Below, piece by piece: positions 42,450 through 52,071 of a DNA stretch of 64,000 nt. The position numbers and the translations under genes were made by a program. The first letter of the stretch is position 1, and every line of letters begins with the position of its first letter. The notes under the pieces were generated by a model. It ran no database searches, was not told where the DNA came from, and worked only from the letters and a program-made list of their open reading frames with translations. Source of the stretch: Aureliella helgolandensis (GTDB lineage Bacteria; Planctomycetota; Planctomycetia; Pirellulales; Pirellulaceae); the NCBI RefSeq assembly GCF_007752135.1, contig NZ_CP036298.1, positions 1,612,001-1,676,000 of the forward strand. Direction: 5' to 3'.

Positions 42450-45400
42450 GTGAGCACGAGTGCCTATACAACCTTTTTATCAGTGGCGTTGTGTTTCCTC
42501 ACGATCTCTTGCGCCTGTTCATCGGAGGGAACAACGTCGAAAGTTTCCCAGGAGGAATTCTTTCGCGAGCGGGTGGCACCAATCCTTCAGCGGCGCTGTT
42601 TGAGCTGCCACAACCATGCTGAGCGCAAGGGCGATTTTTCTCTACAGTCGTTCGCCACGTTGCTTGAGAGCTCGTTTTTAGAGCCTGGTGACGCCGCAGC
42701 CAGCCACTTGATGGAGGTTATCGCTCCGTCGGCCGGGGCGCCTGAGATGCCCAAGGACTCCGATCCACTGACCGAGCAGCAAATCACAGACATTCGGACA
42801 TGGATTGACGCTGGAGCTGTATGGCCTAGCGAGTTTGAATTGGAGCCCCTAACCATCGAGGATTACGATTGGTGGTCCTACCAACCGGTCGTCGCCCCAG
42901 CCGTACCTCGCACGTCGGCCCCCTGGGGACGTACGGTAGTGGATCAATTCATCCTCAAATCGCTCAAGCAACAGGGACTAGCACCGAGCCCTGAAGCGGA
43001 TCGGCGGACTCTGATCCGACGGCTCACATTTGATTTGGTGGGGTTGCCTCCTTCACCCGCGGAGGTGGAGGAATTCGTTAACGATCCCGATCCGCTGGCC
43101 TACGAGGCCCTCGTTGACCGTTTGTTGGAATCGGAGCGTTACGGTGAGCGCTGGGCACGACATTGGTTGGACGTTGTCAAATACGCCGATACTTGTGGGT
43201 ACGATAAAGACAAGCTGCGACCCAATGCTTGGCCCTACCGAGATTACGTCATTCGCTCTTTCAATGAAGATAAGCCGTATGGGCGGTTCGTGCAGGAGCA
43301 AATTGCCGGCGATGCGCTTTTCCCGGGCACCGCCGATGGAATTTTAGGGTTGGGATTCATTGCTGCAGGACCTTGGGACTTTATCGGCCATGTGGAAGTT
43401 CCCGAGTCTAAAATTGACGGGCAAGTAGCGCGAAATCTCGATCGCGATGACATGGTATCGAACGTCTTCAACACCTTCTGCAGTGTCACCATTCAATGTG
43501 CGCGATGCCACAACCATAAATTCGATCCCATTACTCAAGAAGATTACTACGGCCTGCAAGCGATGTTTGCGGCGGTCGACCGAGCCGATCGTCCCTACGA
43601 TCTTGACCCCAGTGTTGAACGGCAGCGGCAGGAATTGGTCGCTCAGCAGCGGCAACTCAAGCAGAGTTTGCAGCAGCTCGAACAGGAGATGGCCAGCGCA
43701 GGGGGGCAACCGCTGCTTGATCTCAAGCACGAGATCGAACAATCGCACAAGAGCTTGAATCTCGAAAAGCAGCCCGCGTTCGGGTACCACAGCCAACTGG
43801 TTCAACAACCTTCCACGGAGAAGTGGATCGAGTTGCAATGCGAAACCGTCCAAGAGATTGGCACCGTAGTGCTGCATCCCTGCCACGACGACTATGCCTC
43901 CATCGGTGCGGGGTTTGGCTTTCCCATCCGTTTCAAGTTGGAAGCGGCGCGGGAGGACGGGGAGTGGCAACTACTGTTTGATCACACACAAGAGGATTTT
44001 TCGAATCCTGGACTCACGGAATTGAAGGTCGCTGTGGGGCATTGCCAAACCGATCGAATCCGTCTGACGGCAACGAAGCTGGCCGAACGCAAAGGCGATT
44101 TCTTTTTAGCGATGGCAGAGATCGAATTGTTGAACTCTAGCGGTCGATCGGTGTCGGTTGGAGCGGTGCAAGCGCTGGATTCGATTGAAGCGGCTCCCCG
44201 CTGGGCAGCTGACAATGTCCTGGATGGCGTTTGGCCAATGTATAGCGATCCCCGCGGGGCTCAGCGACTGTCGCAGGCGATGCAGGAGCGAGATGCGTTG
44301 TTGCGTGCGATAGAAACACCGGAACGCATCGCTCAGCGAACTGCTTGGCTAGCCGATCTGCAGCGCGTCGATCGCAAGTTGTCAGCCTTGCCTGCCGGTA
44401 AAATGGTATATGCGGCAGCGACGCATTTCTCGCCCCAAGGCAATTTCAAACCGACCAATGGCAAGCCAAGGCAAGTCCATGTGCTGCATCGCGGAAACGT
44501 GCAGCAACCACTGCAGGTTGCCACCCCTCGCGTCCTGAAGCTGAATTCGGGTGAGGACACGCCGTCGAACTTGGAATTGGATTCCGTGGAGGAGGAGGCG
44601 CAGCGTCGCGTTGCACTCGCCCAATGGTTGACGCGCCCCGATCATCCGCTGGTGTGGCGCTCGATCGTGAATCGCGTTTGGCAATATCATTTTGGTGAAG
44701 GCCTGGTTGCAACGCCGAACGATTTTGGCCGCATGGGGGCCCGGCCCACCCATCCCAAACTTCTCGACTGGCTCGCAGCCGACTTTCGCGACCATGGACA
44801 ATCATTCAAACGCCTGCACCGGTTGCTCGTCACCAGCAGTGTGTATCGCCAGTCCTCTCAAGGGGACGTAACGCAGGAAGCCATCGATGGAGGGAATCAG
44901 TACTGGTGGCGAATGAATCGCCGGAGATTGGCAGCGGAGGAGGTTCGCGATTCGATTCTATCGGTTAGCGGAGCTTTGAATCTCGAGATGGGAGGTCCTG
45001 GATTTTACCTGTTTGAATTGGAAAAGCCGGAGCACTCACCCCACTTCGAGTACCACAAATTTGATCCGGCCACGTCGGCTAGCCATCGCCGCAGCATCTA
45101 CCGATTCGTCGTGCGTTCGCAGCCCGATCCCTGGATGACTACCCTGGACTGTGCCGATTCGTCGCAAAGCACTCCACGTCGCACGGAAACCCTCACGTCG
45201 CTGCAAGCCCTCTCGCTGCTAAACAATCCCTTCAATCTGCACATGGCAGAGCAGTTTGCGGAGCGTGTGGGAGGCCGTACCGCTGGCGATTCGTCTGCGT
45301 CCACTCAGCCGAGCGATTCGCAGTTTGCGGAGCCCGCCGAACAATTGCAGGGGCAGGTCGAGCAGGCGTTTCGCTTAGTGACCCAACGACAGCCAAGTGA

Positions 45401-45500
45401 ATCAGAGTTGTCGGAGATGACGCACTACGCGGCCGAGCACGGTTTAGCGAATCTGTGCCGTATGTTGTTCAACTTGCATGAGTTCGTTTTCTTAGATTGA
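42450..45500 (+). CDS. Exported cytochrome-c-like protein with DUF1549 and DUF1553 (pair 1)
   Basis: A 1,016-residue planctomycete-type protein. An N-terminal export signal (TTFLSVALCFLTISCAC, possibly a lipoprotein) precedes a PSCyt1 haem domain with CLSCH at residues 50-54. DUF1549 follows ([87 protein letters not shown]) and then a beta-rich insert resembling a discoidin/F5-8C domain (about 440-570). DUF1553 closes the protein (PLVWRSIVNRVWQYHFGEGLVATPNDFGRMG...LTSLQALSLLNNPF...LFNLHEFVFLD). Function is unknown; such genes are nearly always followed by DUF1501 genes, as here, and are frequent near sulfatases. Confidence 0.93.
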   Translation: MSTSAYTTFLSVALCFLTISCACSSEGTTSKVSQEEFFRERVAPILQRRCLSCHNHAERKGDFSLQSFATLLESSFLEPGDAAASHLMEVIAPSAGAPEMPKDSDPLTEQQITDIRTWIDAGAVWPSEFELEPLTIEDYDWWSYQPVVAPAVPRTSAPWGRTVVDQFILKSLKQQGLAPSPEADRRTLIRRLTFDLVGLPPSPAEVEEFVNDPDPLAYEALVDRLLESERYGERWARHWLDVVKYADTCGYDKDKLRPNAWPYRDYVIRSFNEDKPYGRFVQEQIAGDALFPGTADGILGLGFIAAGPWDFIGHVEVPESKIDGQVARNLDRDDMVSNVFNTFCSVTIQCARCHNHKFDPITQEDYYGLQAMFAAVDRADRPYDLDPSVERQRQELVAQQRQLKQSLQQLEQEMASAGGQPLLDLKHEIEQSHKSLNLEKQPAFGYHSQLVQQPSTEKWIELQCETVQEIGTVVLHPCHDDYASIGAGFGFPIRFKLEAAREDGEWQLLFDHTQEDFSNPGLTELKVAVGHCQTDRIRLTATKLAERKGDFFLAMAEIELLNSSGRSVSVGAVQALDSIEAAPRWAADNVLDGVWPMYSDPRGAQRLSQAMQERDALLRAIETPERIAQRTAWLADLQRVDRKLSALPAGKMVYAAATHFSPQGNFKPTNGKPRQVHVLHRGNVQQPLQVATPRVLKLNSGEDTPSNLELDSVEEEAQRRVALAQWLTRPDHPLVWRSIVNRVWQYHFGEGLVATPNDFGRMGARPTHPKLLDWLAADFRDHGQSFKRLHRLLVTSSVYRQSSQGDVTQEAIDGGNQYWWRMNRRRLAAEEVRDSILSVSGALNLEMGGPGFYLFELEKPEHSPHFEYHKFDPATSASHRRSIYRFVVRSQPDPWMTTLDCADSSQSTPRRTETLTSLQALSLLNNPFNLHMAEQFAERVGGRTAGDSSASTQPSDSQFAEPAEQLQGQVEQAFRLVTQRQPSESELSEMTHYAAEHGLANLCRMLFNLHEFVFLD

Positions 45501-45511
45501 GTTTCGTAAGC

Positions 45512-46951
45512 ATGTTTGACCGCCGACAATTTCTTTCCGATTGCGGTGCCGGCTTGGGTGGCCTGGCGCTGTCGACGATGTTGCATCAAGCCGCTGAGGG
45601 GGCAGGTGCAGTCAAAGTACTTCATCACCCCCCTAAAGCTCGGCGAGTCGTGCAGCTGTTTATGGCGGGTGGCGCAAGTCACATGGACTTGTGGGATCAC
45701 AAGCCGATGCTCGAGAAACACCATGGCGAAGAAGCCGATTTTGGTGAGCCGGTGGAAGCCTTCCAAGACGGCTTAGGACCTTGGATGAAGTCCCCGTTTG
45801 CCTTCGCCCCCTATGGGCAAGCGGGGAAGATGCTGAGCGAAGTCGTGCAACCGCTGGGAGCTTGCGTAGACGACATCGCCTTCATTCACAATATGGTCAG
45901 TACGACTGGGGTCCATTCCCAGGCAACGTACTTGCAGGCCACCGGATTTCAGTTGCCGGGGTTCCCCGGTATGGGCTCCTGGGTAAGTTACGGGCTTGGA
46001 GCGATTACCGACAACTTGCCGACGTTCGTCGTCTTGCCTGATCATCGTGGGTTTGCCAGCAATGGTCCGAAGAACTGGGCGTCGGCGTTCCTGCCTGCCA
46101 GCGCGCAGGGGACAGCTATTTTTCCGCAGCGTGAAAACGCCATCGAAGATCTGCAGGCGCGGGCCGATTTCGTGACCGAACAAGGCGACCGGGCTGGCTT
46201 GTCCTTGCTCAAACGCCTTAACTCGCAATATTCGGCTCAACGCGCCGAGGATTCACGACTGGACGCACGCATCCGCTCCTACGAACTGGCGGCCCGGCTG
46301 CAATTGAGTGCTCCCGAGGCGCTCGACCTCTCCCAGGAACCGGCGCATGTCATGAAAATGTACGGACTCGACCGCCTGGGTGCCACTTACCCCTCCGAGA
46401 TCAATCCAGCCGAAGAGGCCGAGTACTTTGGACGCAAGTGTTTGATCGCGCGGCGTCTGCTGGAACGTGGCGTGCGGTTTGTACAGGTCTGGTCGGGGAA
46501 CGACAATAGCTTCCCCCGCCGCAATTGGGATAGCCATGAAGACATCGCTCGCGATCACGGGCCGCTAGCGCGGGGTATGGCTGTGGGGGCAGCAGCCTTA
46601 TTGAAAGACCTCAAGCAATCGGGAATGTTGGACGACACGATCGTGCTGTGGACCACCGAGTTCGGACGGATGCCCAGTACTCAAGGATCCACGGGGCGTG
46701 ACCACAATCCATTCGTGTTTACCAATTGGCTAAGTGGTGGTGGGATCCAGGGAGGTATCAGCCATGGAGCCTCTGATGTCTGGGGATACAAGCCCCTTGA
46801 TCGAGATAATCCGACGCAAGTGTACGATATTCATGCAACGATTCTGCACTTGCTGGGAATTGACCACCGTCGATTGACCGTGCGAAACAATGGCATCGAC
46901 CGCCGCCTGACCGACGTTCATGGGCATGTGATCCATCAAATCCTGGCTTAA
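45512..46951 (+). CDS. DUF1501 protein with Tat signal (pair 1)
   Basis: A 479-residue protein of the DUF1501 family, which has an alkaline-phosphatase/sulfatase-like fold. The N terminus MFDRRQFLSDCGAGLGGLAL is a Tat signal, so the folded protein is exported. Motifs include [100 protein letters not shown] and the C terminus RLTDVHGHVIHQIL. ATG 45512 is 11 bases after the stop of the DUF1549/1553 gene; a TTG at 45497 would overlap that stop. The two are surely cotranscribed. Substrate unknown. Confidence 0.94.
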   Translation: MFDRRQFLSDCGAGLGGLALSTMLHQAAEGAGAVKVLHHPPKARRVVQLFMAGGASHMDLWDHKPMLEKHHGEEADFGEPVEAFQDGLGPWMKSPFAFAPYGQAGKMLSEVVQPLGACVDDIAFIHNMVSTTGVHSQATYLQATGFQLPGFPGMGSWVSYGLGAITDNLPTFVVLPDHRGFASNGPKNWASAFLPASAQGTAIFPQRENAIEDLQARADFVTEQGDRAGLSLLKRLNSQYSAQRAEDSRLDARIRSYELAARLQLSAPEALDLSQEPAHVMKMYGLDRLGATYPSEINPAEEAEYFGRKCLIARRLLERGVRFVQVWSGNDNSFPRRNWDSHEDIARDHGPLARGMAVGAAALLKDLKQSGMLDDTIVLWTTEFGRMPSTQGSTGRDHNPFVFTNWLSGGGIQGGISHGASDVWGYKPLDRDNPTQVYDIHATILHLLGIDHRRLTVRNNGIDRRLTDVHGHVIHQILA

Positions 46952-47073
46952 CTGGACAGGGACGCGTCGCTTCGCGACTCACGCGATGCAGCCCGGGCCT
47001 GGCCGGCCGTACAAGGCTCCGCCTAGTGCATTGTCAACACTAAAAATTAGGGTTTAGCGAGCGTTCGGAAAAA

Positions 47074-47108
47074 GGTGTCCGACACGAATGGCACTTAATC
47101 GGCGTAAG
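47074..47108 (+). repeat. Left terminal inverted repeat of the IS
   Basis: Starts GGTGTCCGACACGAATGGCA and runs to the transposase stop region. Inverse of 48591-48625 with two mismatches in 35 bases. Confidence 0.88.
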
Positions 47109-47110
47109 TC

Positions 47111-48487
47111 CTATGCCTCCCCGGGTTTGTATTCGCTTCTTGGCTTTTGCATCAGCTTGTATTTCTTCGGTCTTCGCTTGAGCACCCTGGGCTCGTAGCG
47201 GTCCGGTCGATTGCCAACTGCGTGTTGCAAGCAGCAGCGGTACAACACAGTGCATAATTCATCGGCGTTGCTGATTAGGCCTAGAACCGGAAGCATATCC
47301 GTCACCGTTGTCAGTGTTGACTTGAAACTGATATGCCAAGGTTGAACGTCGCCTTCGACGGCCGCTTCAGACATCACCCCGCGAATCAAATTGTAAGCCA
47401 ACATGTGCGTCCGAATTTCGTTCCGCACTCGATGCGGCTTTTTACAGCGCAAGTGTTCCATCTGCATGACCGTTTTCAAGCTCCGTAAATGAAGTTCTGC
47501 TTGCCACCTTCTACGGAACAGGGCCGCGATGTCCTCCCTCGTGTACTCCGTATCGTCCGACAGCGATGTGTGAACGATAATCTCGCGAGTGCGAAATCCG
47601 TTGTTCTCAACTCGGATACGGATCTCGCGAATGGTGATGAAGTCCGGGTACGTCTCGTACTCTTCAATGCTCATCCAGTCGGGACGAGCTGGCTTGTCGA
47701 TTTGGATGGAGTGATCGTCTTTGCCGTAACGAATTCCAGTCCGAAAATCTGACTTGCGCAACTGGTGTTTGCGAACAACGACGTGTGCACCACGTTGAAT
47801 CATCCTCGCCATCTCGAACCAACCCGCATAGGCGCGATCAGCTAGGAAAACATCGGTTTCTTCGATGATTGCGTCGATCTGACGAAACAAACTTACTTCG
47901 TGAGTGAACTTACCTTTGTATCGGCCCATCGCCATGTCGAGCACAACGCCAGTCGACAACGCGAACAGTACAACGACTCGCAAGATCGGAAATCCACAAC
48001 CGGGTGCTTGACTACTAAGTTGCGGGTAGGCGGCTTGATTCTCCGACGTGTCTGCCATCGTGACGGTGGCACCATCGGCGGTGATCACGCGGTGCCCCAG
48101 CCATCGCCAATGGTCGGGACTGCTGTCTTCAATCGCAAGTCCGCTGGCCGTCACAAGACGTTGCATGGATTGCTCGTCGATTTTGTCTCGAGCAATGCAG
48201 TAAGCACCGGTTTCGGCAGAGCAAGCAGTTTGGTTGTTGGCGACTCGATGGGTGATCAGCTTGGCGACCGCAGAGACGCAGCCGTGGTGGATGCTCATGA
48301 CTTGCGAGAGGAAGACCCACAGCGTGACCGATGTGTTGTAAACTCTGGCCGAATCGAGAATGGCACTTGCATTGCCAAAGACTGACGCGATAGTCTCTTT
48401 GGAGATCAAGGCGGCGAAGTAAAGATCGCCGTGTTGGCGCGCATGTTGGACTCGACAGCGGAACGAATCAAACGGATGATGGCACAC
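47111..48487 (-). CDS. IS4-family transposase
   Basis: A 458-residue DDE transposase, apparently intact, beginning at GTG 48487. It shows ADGATVTMADTSENQ (first Asp), DVFLADRAYAGWFEMARMI (second Asp) and the IS4 YREK-type signature near LFRRRWQAELHLRSLKTVMQMEHLRCK, where the spacing R-x3-E-x6-K is exact and Phe replaces the usual Tyr. The N-terminal part (FYFAALISKETIASVFGNAS, VWVFLSQVMS-like LWVFLSQVMSIHHGCVSAVAKL) matches long IS4-group proteins common in Rhodopirellula and relatives. Base composition is slightly lower in GC than the neighbouring genes. The stop lies three bases inside the left inner repeat. Confidence 0.92.
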   Translation of the reverse strand: MCHHPFDSFRCRVQHARQHGDLYFAALISKETIASVFGNASAILDSARVYNTSVTLWVFLSQVMSIHHGCVSAVAKLITHRVANNQTACSAETGAYCIARDKIDEQSMQRLVTASGLAIEDSSPDHWRWLGHRVITADGATVTMADTSENQAAYPQLSSQAPGCGFPILRVVVLFALSTGVVLDMAMGRYKGKFTHEVSLFRQIDAIIEETDVFLADRAYAGWFEMARMIQRGAHVVVRKHQLRKSDFRTGIRYGKDDHSIQIDKPARPDWMSIEEYETYPDFITIREIRIRVENNGFRTREIIVHTSLSDDTEYTREDIAALFRRRWQAELHLRSLKTVMQMEHLRCKKPHRVRNEIRTHMLAYNLIRGVMSEAAVEGDVQPWHISFKSTLTTVTDMLPVLGLISNADELCTVLYRCCLQHAVGNRPDRYEPRVLKRRPKKYKLMQKPRSEYKPGEA

Positions 48488-48590
48488 GGGGGCTTCCTTG
48501 CTTGGTGTGTTCGGGAGGTAAGATTACCCAAACTCATCGCAAGTGAAGCCCCCTGCTGTCAATCGAACTTAACTCTAGAAGCACCAGTAC

Positions 48591-48625
48591 CTTAGGCCGA
48601 TTAAGTGCCATTCGTGTCCGACACC
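48591..48625 (-). repeat. Right terminal inverted repeat of the IS
   Basis: Inverse of the left repeat (33/35 identical). Its outer 12 bases form the left arm of the larger palindrome at 48614-48674. Confidence 0.88.
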
Positions 48626-48674
48626 AAAAGTGCAAAGCACCCGAAGGGCCGTACCGGCTTTTGGTGTCGGACAC
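48614..48674. repeat. Long palindromic element at the right IS end
   Basis: GTGTCCGACACCAAAAG (48614-48630) and CTTTTGGTGTCGGACAC (48658-48674) are perfect 17-bp inverted arms around a 27-base loop. A half-copy of the same unit (AAAAAGGTGTCCGACAC) forms the left IS end at 47069. This type of GTGTCGGACAC palindrome looks like a dispersed repeat of the genome. Confidence 0.85.
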
Positions 48675-48761
48675 CTTTTTCCGGGCAACCCGAAAATTAA
48701 ACTTTGCCAATGCACTATGTCCCGAGTGACTATGTCCCGCGCGATAAATCGTAGCCTTGCT

Positions 48762-49685
48762 CTAAAGCCGCGCTAAGAGTTCCGCTTTCTTGGCGGCGAA
48801 TTCTTCGTCGGTGATGTAGCCTTTTTCCTTGAGACCACCCAATCGATCAAGCGTTTCTAGAATGGCATCTCGGCTAGCTGCATCGGCGGGCGCCGCAGCG
48901 TTCGTCGCGGGTACCGAAGATCTCGTTTCGGCAGTGGGTTCAGAACTGCCTGAAGCTGAATTTCCCGGCGAGGGAGCGACTGGTGCTGGGGCATCCGGTG
49001 CGGGAGGAGTCGACGCGGCGTTGAGAGACGAATCGGGCGTGGGTTGCTGAGGAACGCCGCAGCGTGAGATGACGGGTAGTGTGGAGAGATTGACCGTGCC
49101 ATATTGACTGGTCAATGTGATCGAGCCACCAACTCCTTGCTGCTGACCAAAACCACCGATCTGATGATCCATCGTGTCGTATACCCAGACGTCGCCACCT
49201 GTGGTTACTGCCAAGCGACGTTGCGCGGGGAAGTAGGCGTAGCGAAGGTTGTTTTGCGAACCAATCGCAGCGGGAGGCCCGAACTCCGTTGGCCACCAAT
49301 TGGTGGTGGGATCGGGGACAAACAGGCTGTTGGTTGAGCCCATCGATCCGGAAGCTTGCGACTGTGCGGAGTTGCCGCCTTGACTTTGCGACTGCGAGGA
49401 GCCGCTGAATGCGATCAACTGATGATTGGCGAGCGCGTTGGAAAGGTCATTGCACAGATTGTCGACGCGACTCTTCAGTTGGTGATTGAAGAGATCGCTC
49501 ACCATGGTCATTCCGCCACGCATCCATTGGCCCGATCCACCAAACTCGGGATGCCCGAACTGCGCCATGGTCCCGTTGCCGTTGTTGACTGCGATCAGCA
49601 TATGAGTCACCGCATCAGTGGACAGGTTATGTCGCTGCGCGAGATCTTGGACGATTCGGGTTCCCTCTTCGGAAAGCTTGGGCAC
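48762..49685 (-). CDS. SHOCT-domain protein
   Basis: A 307-residue protein from GTG 49685. The N terminus (PKLSEEGTRIVQDLAQRHNLSTDAVTHMLIAVNNGNGTMAQFGHPEFGGSGQWMRGGMTMVSDLFNH) belongs to a recognisable family of bacterial SHOCT proteins; the central part is Ser/Gln-rich, then a beta-rich segment (LRYAYFPAQRRLAVTTGGDVWVYDTMDHQIGGFGQQQG), a Pro/Ala linker, and a C-terminal SHOCT motif (LETLDRLGGLKEKGYITDEEFAAKKAELLARL). SHOCT is a short helical oligomerisation motif of unknown biological role. GGGAG lies about ten bases upstream of the start. No signal peptide. Confidence 0.85.
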   Translation of the reverse strand: MPKLSEEGTRIVQDLAQRHNLSTDAVTHMLIAVNNGNGTMAQFGHPEFGGSGQWMRGGMTMVSDLFNHQLKSRVDNLCNDLSNALANHQLIAFSGSSQSQSQGGNSAQSQASGSMGSTNSLFVPDPTTNWWPTEFGPPAAIGSQNNLRYAYFPAQRRLAVTTGGDVWVYDTMDHQIGGFGQQQGVGGSITLTSQYGTVNLSTLPVISRCGVPQQPTPDSSLNAASTPPAPDAPAPVAPSPGNSASGSSEPTAETRSSVPATNAAAPADAASRDAILETLDRLGGLKEKGYITDEEFAAKKAELLARL

Positions 49686-50029
49686 GTTGTTGAAAACTCC
49701 CGCTAGGTGATCTAGCGTTTGAGGGACTTGGGGGCAGCAGAGAGGCTGTCAGTTGCGGATGGATTTAGACACGTGTCCGCTCTCTTTTGCCGAAACGGTC
49801 CCTACGGGGGCTCATCTACAAAAGACACTGGTCAGCTATTATCCGCACCTGTGTGCCTATTGTTCCGTCAAATGGCCCGCTAGGGAAGCGGAAAACTGCA
49901 GCTTTGGAGAGGTTCACTCTGGGAAAGCAGCTTGGGATGGGAGGATTCTGCCTGTAAGCTCGATTATTGGTCCTCGCGCACCACCGGTTGAGTTGGTGGC
50001 TCCCACACGCTAGCGACCCTTGCCTGGGC
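49686..50029. other. Intergenic region
   Basis: About 340 bases between the SHOCT gene and the metallophosphoesterase gene, same strand. No gene, RNA or strong hairpin seen; the 86-90 codon frames here lack features. Confidence 0.4.
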
Positions 50030-50998
50030 TCAGCCGAGTCGACGTTCGACGATTTCCGTCCCCAATTCGCTCCATTTGGGGAAACCACGCTCTTGTGGCG
50101 ACGGGGAGGCCCATGTGGATTGACTGCCGCGGATTTCGATCGATTGATCGGAACGGAACGTCAGGAATGTATAGAGCGGGTCTGTATAGGCCGCCATGCG
50201 GCCATAGGCATTGCCGACCCAATAGTAGGACGCACTGTTGATCCATACGTAGTGAATGCCCCCCCGCAATTGGTAGCGATCAAGGTGATGATGACCACAG
50301 AAGCAGGCTTTCACTTTCGCACCGCTGTCCGTCTTGGCTGCTTCCAAGATCGATTCAATAGCACCGGAGGCCGATTCGGGGGCAAGGCTCGCTTCCATTC
50401 CCAAGCCTTGATGCGCGAAAACCACTGTCGGTAGGCTGGTGCGTTCGAGATCTTCGCGCAGCCAGTCGAGTTGTTCCGGATCGGCAAATCCACGCAGCTG
50501 GCTGTCGACATAGAAATTCGCCTTCCCATAGTCGATGTAGCTGGCGGGGTGTGGCCGCAGGTGATTGCGATCTAAGACGATGAAATGCCAGCCACGGTGG
50601 TCAAACGAATAAAAGTTGTTAGGCATTTCCCAGTGGTCCACGATCTCTTGTTTCGTGACCTTGTCCATGTCATGGTTGCCCAAAACATGATATTTTGCGC
50701 CAGGAAATTGCTGCCATAAATCCATGCAATCCGTAGCGTCCACGCCGAAATTGAAATCACCCAGCTGCAAAATGCAATCGGGCGCATCGCTTTCCACTGC
50801 TTGCATGAATTGCTCCAAACGCGGTAGTGCGTCGGGAGCGAGCCCGTAGTGCAGGTCGGCAATTAATCCCATCTTCCAGGATTGGAGTGTCTCAGGTGCA
50901 GCGCCATGAGAAGTCTGGCCTGCTGAGCCGTGCAGGAGTAGGGAGCTGCCTGCAAGTTGCAGTAGAGTTCTTCGAGGCAGCGAGTGTGGAGTGGACAT
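50030..50998 (-). CDS. Tat-exported metallophosphoesterase
   Basis: A 322-residue calcineurin-like phosphoesterase. The signal LPRRTLLQLAGSSLLLHGSAG has the twin-arginine pattern, so it acts outside the cytoplasm. The dimetal motifs are in order: GLIADLHYG (D-x-H), LQLGDFN (GD), VLGNHDMD (GNHD), VFAHQGLG (H) and ACFCGHHHLDRY (GHxH). It lacks extra domains. Candidates are 3',5'-cyclic nucleotide or phosphate-ester hydrolysis; the substrate cannot be read from sequence. Same strand as the peptidase gene upstream, 98 bases away. Confidence 0.9.
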   Translation of the reverse strand: MSTPHSLPRRTLLQLAGSSLLLHGSAGQTSHGAAPETLQSWKMGLIADLHYGLAPDALPRLEQFMQAVESDAPDCILQLGDFNFGVDATDCMDLWQQFPGAKYHVLGNHDMDKVTKQEIVDHWEMPNNFYSFDHRGWHFIVLDRNHLRPHPASYIDYGKANFYVDSQLRGFADPEQLDWLREDLERTSLPTVVFAHQGLGMEASLAPESASGAIESILEAAKTDSGAKVKACFCGHHHLDRYQLRGGIHYVWINSASYYWVGNAYGRMAAYTDPLYTFLTFRSDQSIEIRGSQSTWASPSPQERGFPKWSELGTEIVERRLG

Positions 50999-51096
50999 GC
51001 AATGTTCTTTAGTAAGCAGGATGCGTGCTGCGGTGCAATTGTGGGCAGGACCTATCGTATCAATTGCCGCTGCCTGGAGGACGTTTTAACGCAAAC

Positions 51097-52071
51097 TTAA
51101 TTCTTGTATTCTTGTTGCCGTTGGTCGCCTTGATTCTTAACTTTTTCCAAGATCTGCTTCTTGCTCTCCTGCAATCGACTGGGCCACTCGAATTTTGGGG
51201 CTAGGGCTGGATCGTAGCCGGTGAGGTGCCCGGTGAGCCGGGTCGCTGGCTTGGTATACGACAATTCGGTCGTACCGAAGACCTCTTCGCATATGGCAGC
51301 GAGCCCTGGATCGTATTCCTTCAATTCCTTCCGCGTATCGACATGGTTGTGGTCGTGATCTGGCTGTCGATTGTTATCGAACCATGATTGGACACCTTCG
51401 GCAAAGTACTCGGCATGATTGGTGGATGCGTACTTTCCCTTCCACAGGCCTTGAGCCACCGCGTGATCATAGGTTTGCTGGAGACGGCCATCGAAAGTGG
51501 GGTCCAAATTCACCATGCCTCGCAAGTGGATGTTGTGCGCGAATTCATGAATCAGAATATTCTCGGTGGAATAGGGATCGCCGGTGAACGCCAGCAGGTT
51601 CTCTTCGGCGCAAGAGCAAACCGAGTCTTGCAGAGAGCCACCGAGTCCTCGGGCGCGTGCATCCCAGTAGTCTTTGGGACTCAGGTGAGCGTGCTCGGGA
51701 ATGTCTGTGGTGAACTCGTCGTGCGCCATGACAATCATTCGCGAATCATGTTCAACCATCGTTTTTCGAAGATCGGGGCGTTGGGCGAGCATCATGTCGA
51801 TTAAGTAAGCGGCTTCCTTGAGGGCGTAGTCGTTCACTTTTTCGGAGCTGATGATGGGATAGCCGCTGGCATTGACGTACTTGCGGTAGAACGGCGCCAG
51901 TTGCATGGACTCCGGCGGCTGCTCGACCCGGTACACCTGAGCGGATTCAGGGGCACTGGAAGATGCTTGGGAGGTGTCTTGCCAGGGCCGTGGTTCGGCT
52001 CTTATTGGCTGCGGCATGGTCAGCAGGGCAAGGCTTAGTAATGGTAAAACGGGACGGGGAATGCAGGGCAT
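51097..52071 (-). CDS. Secreted putative zinc metallopeptidase (HExxH)
   Basis: A 324-residue exported protein with a signal peptide at residues 1-25 (PVLPLLSLALLTMPQPIRA). The motif ILIHEFAHNIH (HEFAH at 175-179) fits a gluzincin-type zinc site, and STNHAEYFAEGVQSWFDNN about 50 residues later supplies a conserved Glu and a helix typical of the third ligand. I do not recognise the family by name; similar proteins occur in planctomycetes. It may degrade or process extracellular proteins. It precedes the metallophosphoesterase on the same strand. Confidence 0.78.
   Translation of the reverse strand: MPCIPRPVLPLLSLALLTMPQPIRAEPRPWQDTSQASSSAPESAQVYRVEQPPESMQLAPFYRKYVNASGYPIISSEKVNDYALKEAAYLIDMMLAQRPDLRKTMVEHDSRMIVMAHDEFTTDIPEHAHLSPKDYWDARARGLGGSLQDSVCSCAEENLLAFTGDPYSTENILIHEFAHNIHLRGMVNLDPTFDGRLQQTYDHAVAQGLWKGKYASTNHAEYFAEGVQSWFDNNRQPDHDHNHVDTRKELKEYDPGLAAICEEVFGTTELSYTKPATRLTGHLTGYDPALAPKFEWPSRLQESKKQILEKVKNQGDQRQQEYKN

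Larger units (their letters stand above)
47024..48717 (-). mobile_element. IS4-family insertion sequence with compound ends
   Basis: A single transposase gene is enclosed by inverted repeats. The inner pair (47074-47108 and 48591-48625) match at 33 of 35 positions, giving a 1,552-bp core. Outside it, both flanks share a further imperfect match running out to TAGTGCATTG at 47024 and its inverse at 48708-48717, so the whole unit may be about 1.7 kb. No target-site duplication is evident with either boundary. It lies between DUF1501 and a SHOCT gene and interrupts neither. Confidence 0.85.

Noticed and set aside
46952-47023. Possible target-site duplication flanking the IS
   Set aside because: Neither the inner nor the outer border shows a convincing matching direct repeat on the other side.
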